64,000 nucleotides of DNA from CAUZFZ01 sp963579025 (GCA_963579025.1 CAUZFZ010000002.1:83767-147766); one strand, 5' to 3'. Positions 34,624 through 44,384 are shown, counted from the stretch's first letter. Numbers and translations are program-made. The notes: a model not told the origin generated them from the letters alone.

Positions 34624-36717
34624 ATGATGCCAAAGTCAGTCGCCACAGTGACCCTCGCGCAAGCGACAATCCTGCTTCTCGAACAATCAGGGACGCTTCG
34701 ATCGGCGAGCAGAACAGCTTGCCTGGTACTCCTCTTCCTGTTGATCACGTCGGTCCTGCACGCACAGCATGTTTCGGAACCGTTGCCCGGCGCGGCGATC
34801 AGCGTCAACACAAAGTTTCCTGGCGGAAACGTCCTCGTGAACAAAATCGAGGGCAACACGATCCACATTGCGCCCGAATTGCGAGGCGGGCGTCAGTGGT
34901 TCTATTGGAACTTCGAGGCTGAGGTCTCGCAGCCCGGGCGCGTGACGTTCGTGTTCCCTGCTGACGCCGGTGCGCAGATCGGCGTAAACGGCCCGGCTGT
35001 CAGTCTTGATGAGGGCAGGACATGGGAGTGGCTCGGCGCGGACCATGCCGGCTTTCGCTCCGCAGGGCGGGACTCACCTGCGGTGCCGTCCGATTCGTTC
35101 TGGTACGACTTCACTGCCAAAAACAGCACGGTGAGATTCTCTGTTGGGATTCCGTACCTGCAGAGAAACCTTGATGAGTTCATCGCGCGGCTGGGTGAGA
35201 ACCCGCATCTCGTCCGAGACGTTCTGACGAAAAGTCGAAAAGGCCGTCCCGTCGATGTATGGCAGGTCGGTCAGCCGGGGCCAGACATGATCCCCGTTCT
35301 GGTCAGTGCCCGGCATCACGCGTGTGAGGCCCTCGCAAGTTACGTGCTGGAAGGTTTTCTTGAGGAAGCGCTGTCCGACTCGCCTGCCGGAGCTGCCTTT
35401 CGCAGAAAGTACATTCTGTACGCGATTCCCATCGTGGACGTGGACGGAGTTGCCGAAGGCGATCAGGGCAAGTGGCGGAGTCCCCATGACCACAACCGCG
35501 ACTACGGCCAGGAAAGAATGATCTACCCGCCGGTCATCTCGATGGTGCAACTGGCGAAGGCAAAGAGGATCAAACTGGCGCTCGACTTTCATTGCCCGAC
35601 ACTACGAATGGACATTCATCAGGGATTCTACTTCGCCGGCATCCGTCTGCCGCATATCAAAAACAACATGGATGAACTGATCGGCTGGATGGACGAAGAA
35701 CGTCCGCCAGCAGTCATCTGGAGTGAACGCGATCTGATGGCCAGGCCAGGACCTTCCGCTCCGAAAGGCGGCATGCCATTCTCGAATTACTTCGCGTATC
35801 ACGACGGAGTTGATTTTGCCGCGACATTGGAATCACCGTTTACCCAACGTGGCAATGGGCTCGACGACGAACTGGCATGCGAGTATGGCCGGGGACTGCT
35901 GCGGGCCTGGGTCAGAACAGAATTCGTCAGCTCGAAGTCAGAAAGCGGTCGCTCGGAATGGGACACGGCCCGGTTCGTCGCGTTCAGGAAAAGTTTCACG
36001 TCTGTTTATCAAAGCAAGCCAGCCGAAGCCGAAGCAATTGCGAACGTGTATTTGACGAATGACCAGTCGCCAGTCCTCTACCGGATCGAGGCCAGTAACC
36101 TGATGGGAATGCTGAGGTCCCGTCAGCGAAAGTACGCAGAGGCGTTCACGTATTTCGAACTCGCCATGACGGAGTCGCACGCCACTACCAGCCAGCGTGT
36201 CACGGCTGCGTCTGAACGAGCACGTATCGCGTGCGCCGACACGCAGCAAAGCTCCGCCGATCTGGAAAAAGCACTCAACTCGTTTGCCGCAATTCCGTAC
36301 CCGTCCCAAAAACAACAGGCCGGAGTTCATGAGGCCGCTGCAGCGGCCTACGAAAAACGGGACGACATCGACACAGCCCTGACTCACGCGCGGTCATGGT
36401 TCACGCACGCCGGCAGATACGACCGAGGCGAAGCACTGAACGTCGTCGCCAATCTGCTTGACAAGGCGGGTCATCCAATAGAGGCGATCTCGATTCGTAA
36501 ACAGGCGGTGGAGATTCTGCGAAAGGAACTCGACCCTGTACCCGTCGGAGTTTTCGGCCCCCTGATGGCAGCAGACCTGCTGGACGCCCTGAACGGAATT
36601 CCCACAGCGACCGTCTCCGAAAAGAAAGCAGCCGCCAACATCGCCCTGAACCACAACGTCAAACCGCCGTCCATTCTGCGTCGAATCCAGGCGGGTCTTG
36701 CTGGCATCAGGGATTGA
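34624..36717 (+). CDS. M14 zinc carboxypeptidase with C-terminal TPR-like part
   Basis: The 697-residue protein has a late N-terminal hydrophobic segment (ACLVLLFLLITSVLHAQ, about residues 36-52) acting as a signal or anchor. A beta-rich N-domain of the cytosolic-carboxypeptidase type (FYWNFEAEVSQPGRVTFVFP) follows. The M14 catalytic domain shows SARHHACEALASYVLEG (His and Glu zinc ligands), HDHNRDYGQ (NRD), ALDFHCP (third ligand) and AATLESPFTQR (catalytic Glu). The last 250 residues are helical and repeat-like (AFTYFELAMTESHATTSQRV). The N-domain favours the M14B/CCP-like group; the peptide substrate is unknown. It is the last host gene before the integrated element. Confidence 0.87.
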   Translation: MMPKSVATVTLAQATILLLEQSGTLRSASRTACLVLLFLLITSVLHAQHVSEPLPGAAISVNTKFPGGNVLVNKIEGNTIHIAPELRGGRQWFYWNFEAEVSQPGRVTFVFPADAGAQIGVNGPAVSLDEGRTWEWLGADHAGFRSAGRDSPAVPSDSFWYDFTAKNSTVRFSVGIPYLQRNLDEFIARLGENPHLVRDVLTKSRKGRPVDVWQVGQPGPDMIPVLVSARHHACEALASYVLEGFLEEALSDSPAGAAFRRKYILYAIPIVDVDGVAEGDQGKWRSPHDHNRDYGQERMIYPPVISMVQLAKAKRIKLALDFHCPTLRMDIHQGFYFAGIRLPHIKNNMDELIGWMDEERPPAVIWSERDLMARPGPSAPKGGMPFSNYFAYHDGVDFAATLESPFTQRGNGLDDELACEYGRGLLRAWVRTEFVSSKSESGRSEWDTARFVAFRKSFTSVYQSKPAEAEAIANVYLTNDQSPVLYRIEASNLMGMLRSRQRKYAEAFTYFELAMTESHATTSQRVTAASERARIACADTQQSSADLEKALNSFAAIPYPSQKQQAGVHEAAAAAYEKRDDIDTALTHARSWFTHAGRYDRGEALNVVANLLDKAGHPIEAISIRKQAVEILRKELDPVPVGVFGPLMAADLLDALNGIPTATVSEKKAAANIALNHNVKPPSILRRIQAGLAGIRD

Positions 36718-36797
36718 AATCGCGGACGCGAAACGTCGGAAAAACCAGTAGACCAACGCAAAGCAAGTCGGACAGAGGCCAAGCTGTGTCAATGAGA

Positions 36798-36842
36798 ATC
36801 GCCCCCGTAAGTGGCTTGTTTGCAAGCACTTACGAGGGCGAT
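36798..36842 (-). terminator. Hairpin, probably the original tRNA-Ser terminator
   Basis: ATCGCCCCCGTAAGTG (36798-36813) pairs with CACTTACGAGGGCGAT (36827-36842), and the arms continue with CTTG/CAAG after a bulged G. It lies 11 bases beyond the displaced tRNA 3' end in the tRNA direction, where a tRNA terminator belongs. No clear U run follows, so termination strength is uncertain. Confidence 0.5.
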
Positions 36843-36852
36843 ACACGTGAAT

Positions 36853-36913
<61 letters not shown>

Positions 36914-37094
36914 TGAGCAATCGACACAACCAGCTACTGCTGAACAGGATATGTCGACAGCCGAGAGCGGCTTACCGACTGGCTTACCGAAAACGACGAA
37001 ATCTGACGCTGTTCTGCGTCATGTGATTGGTGCCTGGAGTTCACTTTCTGAGTCCCAGCGACAGGCCATCGTGGCTATCGTCGAGGCGTCCTGA
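36914..37094 (+). other. Left-end segment that continues the integrase frame (60 codons)
   Basis: Directly after the left att core, the frame that reads through the att repeat stays open for 60 codons to TGA 37092-37094. It encodes SEQSTQPATAEQDMSTAESG and ends AWSSLSESQRQAIVAIVEAS, which resembles integrase C-termini I associate with planctomycete islands. The frame across the repeat is the same as in the integrase at 48479, so recombination at att would join them. A motif GLPTGLPK here is echoed by GLPSGLPK inside the integrase (about codon 424). It could therefore instead be the remnant of a related integrase gene. Confidence 0.6.
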
Positions 37095-37520
37095 CCCTGC
37101 CGGGGGCGGGGGGGCGGCCCCCCATTCGATTCCCCTGCATACATGCTTAGGTTCCCGCCCGGGAGTTTTTGACTTTTTTTGATCCGGCATCCGCACTGGC
37201 GGTCTCTCGTACGGTCTGACGCTCTCGGATTCTCAACACGACCCGGATCATCTTCGCTGTGGATTACGGCGAGAAGCGGAGCAGGACGGGCTCTGCGGAG
37301 AGGACGGGCATGGCGAAGCGGCGACAGTGATACATCCGACGACGTTCCCGCCTTAGAGTCGTTCGCGAAAACGGTTTCGGCCTTGCGATACGAAGTATGC
37401 CGCTGGGCGTTAGTGACAGACCGTCGCCGGATTCACGTCTCACTTTCGCACGCGGTCGCCGGAACGCATTATGGGTCGAGCCGCAATGAACTCAGCCACC
37501 CATTGCAGAAGGTCACGAGC
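37095..37520. other. Non-coding left-end region of the element
   Basis: About 426 bases lie between the left-end open frame and the kinase start. A very G/C-rich hairpin (GCCGGGGGCGGGGGGGCGGC region, then GGCCCCCC) begins at about 37099. The in-frame extension of the kinase upstream of 37521 has no family features and is not counted as coding. The region probably holds the cargo promoter. Confidence 0.5.
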
Positions 37521-40500
37521 ATGCCTGTTGAACAACACCTGCTGTTTGCTGTTCTGGCGTTTGAAAGAGAGTTGCTCGATCTGCAGCAGCTCACGTCGGC
37601 CGTGCGTGCCTGGTCGAGTGACAAGTCGGGCACGCTGGCCGATCTGCTGGTTGAGCGTGGCTGGGTGACGGCTGAAGAACGGTCGTCTCTTGAGAAGCAG
37701 GCCGAACGGAAACTCGCGAAGCACCAGAACGACCCGCGCGTCACGCTCAATGCAGCTACGCGCGGTGACGTCTGCGACGCATTGCGGAATGACGTAGACG
37801 ATAATGATGTCCAGCAGTCGCTCAGCTCATGGCCGTCCGGGGCACCTGTTCTGATCGAGACCATTGAACAGACCCAGGACGAGTCGAAACGGCCAAAGTC
37901 GCGGTACACATGGGTCAGCGAAGTCGGTGCGGGTGGCCTTGGCAAGGTCTGGCTCGCGCGGGACAACGATCTGTCGCGTGAAGTGGCTCTGAAGGAAATC
38001 AAACCAGGCTCAGCGTCGAGCGAGGCTGTCCGGAGGCTGATCAAAGAGGCTCAGATCACCGGTCAACTCCAACATCCGGGCATTGTGCCGGTCTATGAAG
38101 TGAATCGTGATGAGGGTCGACCGTTCTACACGATGAAGCTGGTGAGGGGTGATACGCTCTCCAAAGCCATACGCGAGCACCACGCGACGAAACAGGCTGG
38201 AGCCGAAGACCCGCTCTCGGAACGGCGGTTGCTCAACATCTTTCTGAGCATCTGCGACGCCATCGCCTACGCACATTCGCGCGGTGTGATTCATCGCGAC
38301 CTGAAGCCCCAGAATGTCGTGCTGGGTGAATACGGTGAGGCTCTCGTGCTGGACTGGGGCCTTGCTCGCTCGGTGGGCAGCGAGGACGAAGACTCTGCAC
38401 CGATCGTCGTGACAGACGACGGACAGACGGAAGCGACGCAGGCGGGACAGAAACTTGGCACGCCAGCGTACATGTCTCCGGAGCAGGCAGCTGGCCGTGT
38501 GCAACACATGGACGAGCGAACCGACATCTACGGTCTGGGGGCAATCCTGTTCGAAATCCTGACCGGCCAGGCACCGCATCAATCGGACGAATCCGACGAC
38601 GTCGCGTCCGGTTTGACCGCCATGCTGCACCGCATCGCGAACGGCGAGACACCGCGAGTCCGTGCGATCGACGCCACGATTCCTGACGAGTTGGAAACGA
38701 TCTGCGCGACCGCAATGGCCCGGCACAGGGACGAGCGTTATCAGGCGGCGAAGGATTTGAGCGAGGCGGTGCTGAAGTTTCAGATCCACGAGGAGAGCAT
38801 CGAACTCGCTTCCCGTGCCGCGGATGACCTGGAGGCTGCGCGGAAGAGTGGCACATACGACGACTTCAGTCGGGCGCGATTCGGTTTCGAAACGTCGCTG
38901 GAACAGTGGCCGGACAATGTGCGGGCGGCAGCGGGCCTGAATGAGACTCGACAGGACTACGCCCAGGCCGCGTTCGACCGTGGTGATTTCGATTTGGCTC
39001 TGTCTCTGCTGGATGAAGCCGACCCCGATCAGGCCAGTCTGGCGACCGCCATTCAGACTGCCGCGACGGGACGTGCTTCAGCGACCGGCCGAATTCGTCG
39101 TCTGCGTCGGTTTGGCTTTGCCGCGACTGTGACGATTGCCGTGCTCGCAATCATCGCGGCCGTGTGGGTCAACTTCGAGCGGGAAAGAGCGCTGTCGGCT
39201 CAAGCGGACGAGGCCACTCAGCGAGGCATCGCGGAACGCAACGCGCATGAAGCGCAACAGCAACGTCGAGCCGCTGTCAGCGCAGGCAAGCTGGCACAAA
39301 GTAAAGCTGAAGAGGCGAGCGTCGCCCGAGACCGAGCCGATCGCAATGCGAAGGAAGCCTATGATCAGACTCAGTTGGCTGAGGCTGCGACAGAAACCGC
39401 ACGGGCACAAACCAGCGTGGCCCTCGGAACACTCAACACTGTGATCTTCGACATCCAGCGAGGACTGGACAATGTCCCGGGCGCGGGTGCGTTGCGACGC
39501 AAGTTGCTCAACACGGCCTTGAACCGGCTCCAGCAGATTGCCGATAAATTCGCCGATTCAGACAGCGTCGACCGCCAGACGATGGTCGCGTTAAACGAAC
39601 TGGCGGCCGTGCTTCTGCGAGTCGGCATGGGCGAGGCCGGGTGGACTTTCAATCGGCTCGGGGAAGCATCGGACGGACAGAAACCTAATCCGATCGGGTC
39701 TTCCGCGGTCGGTGTCGCTCATACTTTGTCCCAGCGGGCTCTGGAAATCGCGCGGCATTTGGCCGCAGCCGACCCTACCGACGTTCAAGCACAGCATGAT
39801 CTCTCAATTGGGTACCGAAGATTGGGCGACGTGAGCTGGCAGGCAGGATATGTCCAAGAGGCCCTGGGCTCCTACGAACAATCCTTGGACGTAGCGAAGA
39901 AAGTGGCGGCGGCCGATCCCACGGACGCACTGGTGCAGCGTGGCCTTGCATCCTCGTACCAAAGACTGGGAGCGGTGAGCTTCCGGGCAGGGCATGTCCA
40001 TAGGGCGCTTGGGTTCCACCGACAATCCCTCGATATAAGCAAGAAACTGGCGGCCGCCGAACCCGCAGACGCAACGGCACAGCGGGATCTCTCAGTCTCG
40101 TACAACAATCTGGGCGACGTGAGCCTGAAGCTAGGGCGCGCGGATGAGGCCCTCGGCTTCTACCAGCAATCTATGGACATCCGCAGGAAGCTGGCAGTGG
40201 CCGATCCCGCAGACGCACTGGCGCAGCGAGATCTGGCAACCTCGTACGAAAAATTGGGTCACGTGAGCCTGCAGACGAGCGAGGCTCGCGACTTCTACCT
40301 GCAGTCCCTGGACATCTTGAAGAAACTGGCGGCGGCCGACCCCACGGATGTACTAGCACAGCGAGCTGTCGCAGGCTCGTACTTCAACCTGGGTGAGGTG
40401 AGCCTGGAGTTAGGGCGCGGAGATGAGGCCCTCGACTTCCACCAGCAATCTATGGACATCCGCAGGAAGCTGGCAGTGGCCGATCCCGCAGACGCACTGG

Positions 40501-41978
40501 CGCAGCGAGATCTCGCAACCTCGTACGAAAGACTGGGCAACGTGAGCCTGCAGACGAGCGAGGCTCGCGACTTCTACCTGCAGTCCCTGGCCATCTGGAA
40601 CAAGCTGGCGGCGGCTGACTCCACGGACGTGCAGGCACAGCGAGGCGTTGCAGGCTTGTACTACAACCTGGGCAACGCGAACCTGCAATTGGGGCAGTTG
40701 CAGGCAGCTCACGACTTCTACCAGCAGGCCCTCGACGTCAGAAAAAAGCTCGCGGATGCCAGTCCTGCCGATGCCCAAGCACAGCACAATCTGTCTGTGT
40801 CGTATGAGAAGTTGGGCAACGCGAACCTGCAATTGGGGCAGTTGCATGCAGCTCGCGACTACTACCAGCAGGCCCTCGACGTCAGAAAAAAGCTCGCGGA
40901 TGCCAGTCCTGCCGATGCCCAAGAAAAGCACAATCTGTCTGTGTCATATGAGAAGTTGGGCAACGCGAACCTGCAGTTGGGGCAGTTGCATGCAGCTCGC
41001 GACTTCTACCAGCAGGTTCTCAACGTCAGCAAAAAGCTCGCGGACGCCGATCCCGCCGACACCCGGGCACAGCGAGGTGTTGCAGGCTCGTACCTCAACC
41101 TGGGCAACGCGAACCTGCAATTGGGGCAGTTGCATGCAGCTCGCGACTACTACCAGCAGGCCCTCGACGTCAGAAAAAAGCTCGCGGATGCCAGTCCTGC
41201 CGATGCCCAAGCACAGCGCAATCTCTGGGTGCCGTATCAGAAACTCGGCGACATGAGCCTTTGGACAGGGCAGGTGCAGCCGGCACTTGAGTTCTACCGA
41301 CAGTCTTTCGACATTGCGCAGAGGCTGGTGACGGTCGATCCAGCAGATGCTCAAGCTCATCAGCTACTGATCAAATCTCACGGGAATCTGGGTATGGCGC
41401 ACCGGGCTAACGCGGACTATGCCGCGTCGGTAGCGTCCTTCCAGTCAGCCCTGAAAGTCGCGACGACCGTGCACGGCCGTGGTTGGCTGAAAGGCACAAT
41501 TGAGTCACTCATCGAGTCACTAAGGCGGGACGTCGCCAAATCTCAACTCCAACATTTGGTGACAGGTGACTGGGACACATTTCTCGAAAAGGCGGAAAAG
41601 ACACCGGCCCTTCTGTACTACCGCGTGGCAGAACTCGCAAAGCACCAAAGGATCGATGAGGCGGCTCAGGCCGCTGGTTATCTGCGAGTTTTCTCCGTCG
41701 ATGCCGCGGAAGCAGAGGCGGCGATGCTCTACGACGCAGCCCGCGGTTATGGTCTTTGTGCCGCTGCGGTAAAATCGGCAAAGGGTGAAGAGTTGACTGA
41801 AGGGCAACAGTCCCGTCGCCGCGAGTTTCTTGACCTGTCACTGGTCTGCCTGAAAGAAGCCTTCGCGGCCGGCTATGACGATGTTGAGCGAGCCCAAAAA
41901 GACCCAGATTTGGCGGCTCTGCGTGATCTGCCGGAGTTTCAGAAGTTGGTCAAGTCCCCGCCTGATGACGCGAACTGA
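37521..41978 (+). CDS. Membrane-anchored Ser/Thr protein kinase with TPR repeats (element cargo)
   Basis: 1485 residues from ATG 37521, chosen because planctomycete kinases of this type begin with the segment seen here (LLFAVLAFERELLDLQQLTS). The kinase domain has GAGGLGKVWLA (about 135), VALKEI (Lys about 159), HRDLKPQN (about 258), DWGLA in place of DFG, and GTPAYMSPEQAAG. One membrane helix follows (GFAATVTIAVLAIIAAVWV, about 528-548), then a charged coiled coil and many TPR-like repeats (about 750-1300), ending AALRDLPEFQKLV. Kinase inside, TPR sensor outside is the expected topology. It is the largest gene of the tRNA-Ser element and has no obvious replication role, so it is cargo. Confidence 0.92.
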   Translation: MPVEQHLLFAVLAFERELLDLQQLTSAVRAWSSDKSGTLADLLVERGWVTAEERSSLEKQAERKLAKHQNDPRVTLNAATRGDVCDALRNDVDDNDVQQSLSSWPSGAPVLIETIEQTQDESKRPKSRYTWVSEVGAGGLGKVWLARDNDLSREVALKEIKPGSASSEAVRRLIKEAQITGQLQHPGIVPVYEVNRDEGRPFYTMKLVRGDTLSKAIREHHATKQAGAEDPLSERRLLNIFLSICDAIAYAHSRGVIHRDLKPQNVVLGEYGEALVLDWGLARSVGSEDEDSAPIVVTDDGQTEATQAGQKLGTPAYMSPEQAAGRVQHMDERTDIYGLGAILFEILTGQAPHQSDESDDVASGLTAMLHRIANGETPRVRAIDATIPDELETICATAMARHRDERYQAAKDLSEAVLKFQIHEESIELASRAADDLEAARKSGTYDDFSRARFGFETSLEQWPDNVRAAAGLNETRQDYAQAAFDRGDFDLALSLLDEADPDQASLATAIQTAATGRASATGRIRRLRRFGFAATVTIAVLAIIAAVWVNFERERALSAQADEATQRGIAERNAHEAQQQRRAAVSAGKLAQSKAEEASVARDRADRNAKEAYDQTQLAEAATETARAQTSVALGTLNTVIFDIQRGLDNVPGAGALRRKLLNTALNRLQQIADKFADSDSVDRQTMVALNELAAVLLRVGMGEAGWTFNRLGEASDGQKPNPIGSSAVGVAHTLSQRALEIARHLAAADPTDVQAQHDLSIGYRRLGDVSWQAGYVQEALGSYEQSLDVAKKVAAADPTDALVQRGLASSYQRLGAVSFRAGHVHRALGFHRQSLDISKKLAAAEPADATAQRDLSVSYNNLGDVSLKLGRADEALGFYQQSMDIRRKLAVADPADALAQRDLATSYEKLGHVSLQTSEARDFYLQSLDILKKLAAADPTDVLAQRAVAGSYFNLGEVSLELGRGDEALDFHQQSMDIRRKLAVADPADALAQRDLATSYERLGNVSLQTSEARDFYLQSLAIWNKLAAADSTDVQAQRGVAGLYYNLGNANLQLGQLQAAHDFYQQALDVRKKLADASPADAQAQHNLSVSYEKLGNANLQLGQLHAARDYYQQALDVRKKLADASPADAQEKHNLSVSYEKLGNANLQLGQLHAARDFYQQVLNVSKKLADADPADTRAQRGVAGSYLNLGNANLQLGQLHAARDYYQQALDVRKKLADASPADAQAQRNLWVPYQKLGDMSLWTGQVQPALEFYRQSFDIAQRLVTVDPADAQAHQLLIKSHGNLGMAHRANADYAASVASFQSALKVATTVHGRGWLKGTIESLIESLRRDVAKSQLQHLVTGDWDTFLEKAEKTPALLYYRVAELAKHQRIDEAAQAAGYLRVFSVDAAEAEAAMLYDAARGYGLCAAAVKSAKGEELTEGQQSRRREFLDLSLVCLKEAFAAGYDDVERAQKDPDLAALRDLPEFQKLVKSPPDDAN
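40671..41246 (+). repeat. Four 144-bp tandem TPR units in the kinase gene
   Basis: Units start at 40671, 40815, 40959 and 41103, each beginning GGCAACGCGAACCTGCA and encoding 48 residues (GNANLQLGQL, then YYQQALDVRKKLADASPADA). They are nearly identical in DNA. Upstream, a 279-bp pair also repeats (AGGCTCGCGACTTCTACCTG at 40282 and 40561). Such identity points to recent amplification. Confidence 0.92.
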
Positions 41979-42109
41979 CACGGGCGGTACTGGTAGCTTG
42001 CCAATCGATGTTACGGGCGCAAAGGCTCCGTATTCTGCGATTGTTTGTGTGTTTGAGTCATGTGACACAACCAGCAATCGACCCCATGCCGCCTGCGACC
42101 TGTGGACGG

Positions 42110-42733
42110 TCAGTCAGCCACCGTCGCGCCGGTTTCGGCATCAGCCGGTGGATCTGCAATCCAACTGGCAACCGTCCCCGCAGACAGCCGACCGGTCTTA
42201 ACGAGCCGGCGGACCGCCGCGCCAACTGTGCCGTCGATGATCATTCGATCCATCAACGCAGCCACATTCGCGTCAAGCTGTTCGTCGCTGAGTTCGCTGG
42301 GGGGCGGTGCCGGGCGCGCCGTCAGACACGCCAGTCGGGTCACACCGGTCAGCAGCGTGAGCGCGTGTCCGTATCGCTTGCGCTCCATGAAATGTTCCAG
42401 ACTTTCATGGATTCTCGCAGCAAGTTGGGTCGGGCCTCCGAATTTGTGAATGACTTCATCGAGCGTGGCCAGCCGGCGCCGTTCTCTGCGGGCGCCATTT
42501 ATCGCGGCCATCGCAGTTCGAACCTGCGCCGCGCGACGTGAATCCCGGGCCGCAGCGCGGCGTGCCCGTGCCCGCATCGCATGACACGAGCGGCATTCGT
42601 GGTGACGCCGCTGTGAGTTAATGCCGCGCTTTCGAAACTGACTCAGCGGCCACAGATTGCAGCATGTCGTGCAGCGACGTGTAGGCTCAGTACCAGGAAC
42701 GGATTCCGGCGGTTCTGTGAATATCCGAGACAT
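42110..42733 (-). CDS. Zinc-ribbon protein of the integrative element
   Basis: 207 residues from ATG 42733 (MSRIFTEPPESVPGTEPTRR); the frame opens 15 codons earlier at 42778. A four-Cys zinc ribbon is visible: CTTC near residue 20 and CRSC about 25 residues later, with basic residues between (LSQFRKRGINSQRRHHE) and an Arg/Ala-rich helix after it (RARARRAAARD). The C-terminal part contains KFGGPTQLAARIHESLEHF and an HTH-like RRLVKTGRLSAGTVASWIAD. It resembles DNA-binding accessory proteins of planctomycete islands. The ribbon is like that of recombination-endonuclease VII-type proteins, but no catalytic residues are clear. It is the only gene of the element on the reverse strand. Confidence 0.7.
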   Translation of the reverse strand: MSRIFTEPPESVPGTEPTRRCTTCCNLWPLSQFRKRGINSQRRHHECRSCHAMRARARRAAARDSRRAAQVRTAMAAINGARRERRRLATLDEVIHKFGGPTQLAARIHESLEHFMERKRYGHALTLLTGVTRLACLTARPAPPPSELSDEQLDANVAALMDRMIIDGTVGAAVRRLVKTGRLSAGTVASWIADPPADAETGATVAD

Positions 42734-42778
42734 AGATACATCCGGAGGCCGGTGCCTGACGTGTCGACGGCGCTGCAT

Positions 42779-43093
42779 TCCAGGTGAATCACTCTAACTA
42801 CATGGTATCGATAATGTTACGTCGTGTTTGCGGGTAATGGTACCCCGCGAGTGGCTCCACGCGATTCTCTGCAGGATCTTCGCGACACGGCATTCGGCCG
42901 ATATCATTCAGGTGCGACTTGCCGAGAACTACACCCGGCATGATTCGCTGAGCACAGCGACACGTGACGAAGTGACCGGGCTGGCTGTTGCGGCTGATCA
43001 CCGTGCGGCTCGAAGCGGTCTGAGCGGTCGACGGACTACGCCTTTCCAGCCCGTCCCCGCTCGGTCCGGCCCGGTGGGAAAGGCGAGGATGAA
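42779..43093. other. Intergenic region between zinc-ribbon and unknown gene
   Basis: A frame at 42828-43280 reads VPREWLHAILCRIFATRHSA then HDSLSTATRDEVTGLAVAAD. It could be a small protein or a remnant, but it overlaps the better-supported gene at 43094 by 186 bases, so I do not call it. The divergent promoters of the zinc-ribbon gene and the next gene should lie here. Confidence 0.4.
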
Positions 43094-43978
43094 ATGGAGT
43101 TTGAAGCCGCAGAACTGTTGCAGGCAACGCACGACCTGCGAACCCAGCTCACAGCCACGGATGACCTGCCGGATGCAACGAAGACGATTGAATCGCTTCA
43201 GGATTGGAGAGTTGCCCTGCGGTGCGTTCCGCGTGCGGAAAGCGAGTTGGGTCAATGGGCACATGCCGTTTTCTCGATGACTGCTCCAGGCACAAGTTTT
43301 CAGTTTGCCGCCATCGCTGCGGCGGATGCCCTTGAGAGCTATTTGCCGACATTGACCTACGCCGATGGCTGGACGCAACTCAATGATGCTCGGCGACCGA
43401 TTAATGGTCTCACCTGTTTGCTTGGGGAATTGCGCGACCGTAACCCAGCGACGTACTCAGGATGGCTACGTTCGCTCGCCGATCATGTGAATTGGATCAG
43501 AACTTACATCTCGGAGAACTCCAAACCATCCAAGTGTTTGACGTCGCTGAGTTCCGAGATTCAGAGTGTCTTGGACTCCGGCGATTGCCGTCGTGTTGAC
43601 GGCGCTGACACCCTTCTCAATTGCAATGACCCCAACAGTCCAGTGCATTGGTTTTACGACCCTGTCTGTGCAGCAGGACTCGTAGATCTGTTGCTTCCGA
43701 CGCTGCAGCGGTTTGAGAACTGGCTGAAATCCAGCAAGGAGAGCGCGGAGAGTCCGAAGTCTCCGCAAGTTAGCTACCCCAAAGATCCGGACGTTAAAGA
43801 TCTCTGTGAAGCGTTGGCGAAGGAGTTGGCCAAGCCTGAAAGCGACCGACGGAGCAATATTCAGGTTGCCCGCGATTTCTTCGAGGAATCCGAGTCCGAT
43901 CCAAACAAGCGGGAAAACAAAGCGCAAAGCCGACTTCGTGAAGCTCGCAAGTTTCCGCACCTGTGGAAGGTGAATTAG
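43094..43978 (+). CDS. Unknown protein of the integrative element
   Basis: The 294-residue protein starts MEFEAAELLQATHDLRTQLT, with GGCGAGGATG just upstream. It is mostly helical, with no signal or membrane segment. It has a Trp-rich middle (GWLRSLADHVNWIRTYISEN), a short NDPNSPVHWFYDP loop, and a charged C-terminal region that ends in KAQSRLREARKFPHLWKVN. The last 70 residues resemble a DNA-binding helical tail seen in other planctomycete island proteins, a weak recollection only. I cannot assign a function. It precedes the small HTH gene by about 130 bases in the same direction. Confidence 0.6.
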   Translation: MEFEAAELLQATHDLRTQLTATDDLPDATKTIESLQDWRVALRCVPRAESELGQWAHAVFSMTAPGTSFQFAAIAAADALESYLPTLTYADGWTQLNDARRPINGLTCLLGELRDRNPATYSGWLRSLADHVNWIRTYISENSKPSKCLTSLSSEIQSVLDSGDCRRVDGADTLLNCNDPNSPVHWFYDPVCAAGLVDLLLPTLQRFENWLKSSKESAESPKSPQVSYPKDPDVKDLCEALAKELAKPESDRRSNIQVARDFFEESESDPNKRENKAQSRLREARKFPHLWKVN

Positions 43979-44107
43979 GGCGCGGAGAGTTGGGGTCTCC
44001 GCGCGGAGAGTCGGTCGGGTAGCTTCTGGATCAAATGGAATTCTGTGCTTTCATGTGTTTGGCATTTGGCCGAACGCAACATGAACGCGAGGCACAGGAG
44101 AGACAGC

Positions 44108-44335
44108 ATGGCAGCGATCATTACCACCCCGGAAGGTGTCGTCAGACCCGGTGAGATTTACCAAAAGGGCGAGTTCCTTCAGCGCGTTGGACTGAAGGAG
44201 ACGGGATTTCGCACGGCCCGCAGAAACGGGCTCCAAGTCGTCTACACGGGCGGCAAATGCTTCGTTCGGGGAGCGGACTGGGCGGCGTACCTCGACCGCG
44301 TTTCCGCCGATTGTCAGCCCGTCGCCCAGACCTGA
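44108..44335 (+). CDS. Small HTH DNA-binding protein of the element
   Basis: 75 residues from ATG 44108 (MAAIITTPEGVVRPGEIYQK), with AGGAGAGACAGC upstream as a ribosome-binding site. The frame opens 21 codons earlier, but the chosen start has the better site. The sequence KGEFLQRVGLKETGFRTARR followed by GLQVVYTGGKCFVRGADWAAYL is a MerR/excisionase-like winged helix: helix-turn-helix, then a wing with Gly-Gly, then a W-x-x-Y-L end. A hairpin terminator follows (44358-44381). Likely role: transcription control or excision factor in the element. Confidence 0.68.
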   Translation: MAAIITTPEGVVRPGEIYQKGEFLQRVGLKETGFRTARRNGLQVVYTGGKCFVRGADWAAYLDRVSADCQPVAQT

Positions 44336-44357
44336 ATCGACGACCTCGCGCAAGAGA

Positions 44358-44384
44358 AAACCCCGGTGTTGGCCGGGGTTTGTG
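44358..44384 (+). terminator. Hairpin after the small HTH gene
   Basis: AAACCCCGG (44358-44366) and CCGGGGTTT (44373-44381) form a nine-pair stem with a six-base loop, 22 bases after the stop codon. The U run is short (TTTGTG), so it is a moderate terminator or attenuator. Confidence 0.7.

Noticed and set aside
37179..37520. 114-codon N-terminal extension of the kinase
   Set aside because: It has no similarity to planctomycete kinase N-termini; the family-typical start is ATG 37521.
40671..41246. 144-base repeats as a CRISPR array or satellite
   Set aside because: They are in-frame TPR units of the kinase gene with no spacer structure.
42828..43280. 150-codon frame before the unknown element gene
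   Set aside because: It overlaps the better-supported gene at 43094 by 186 bases; its first 60 residues look partly coding, but support is too weak.
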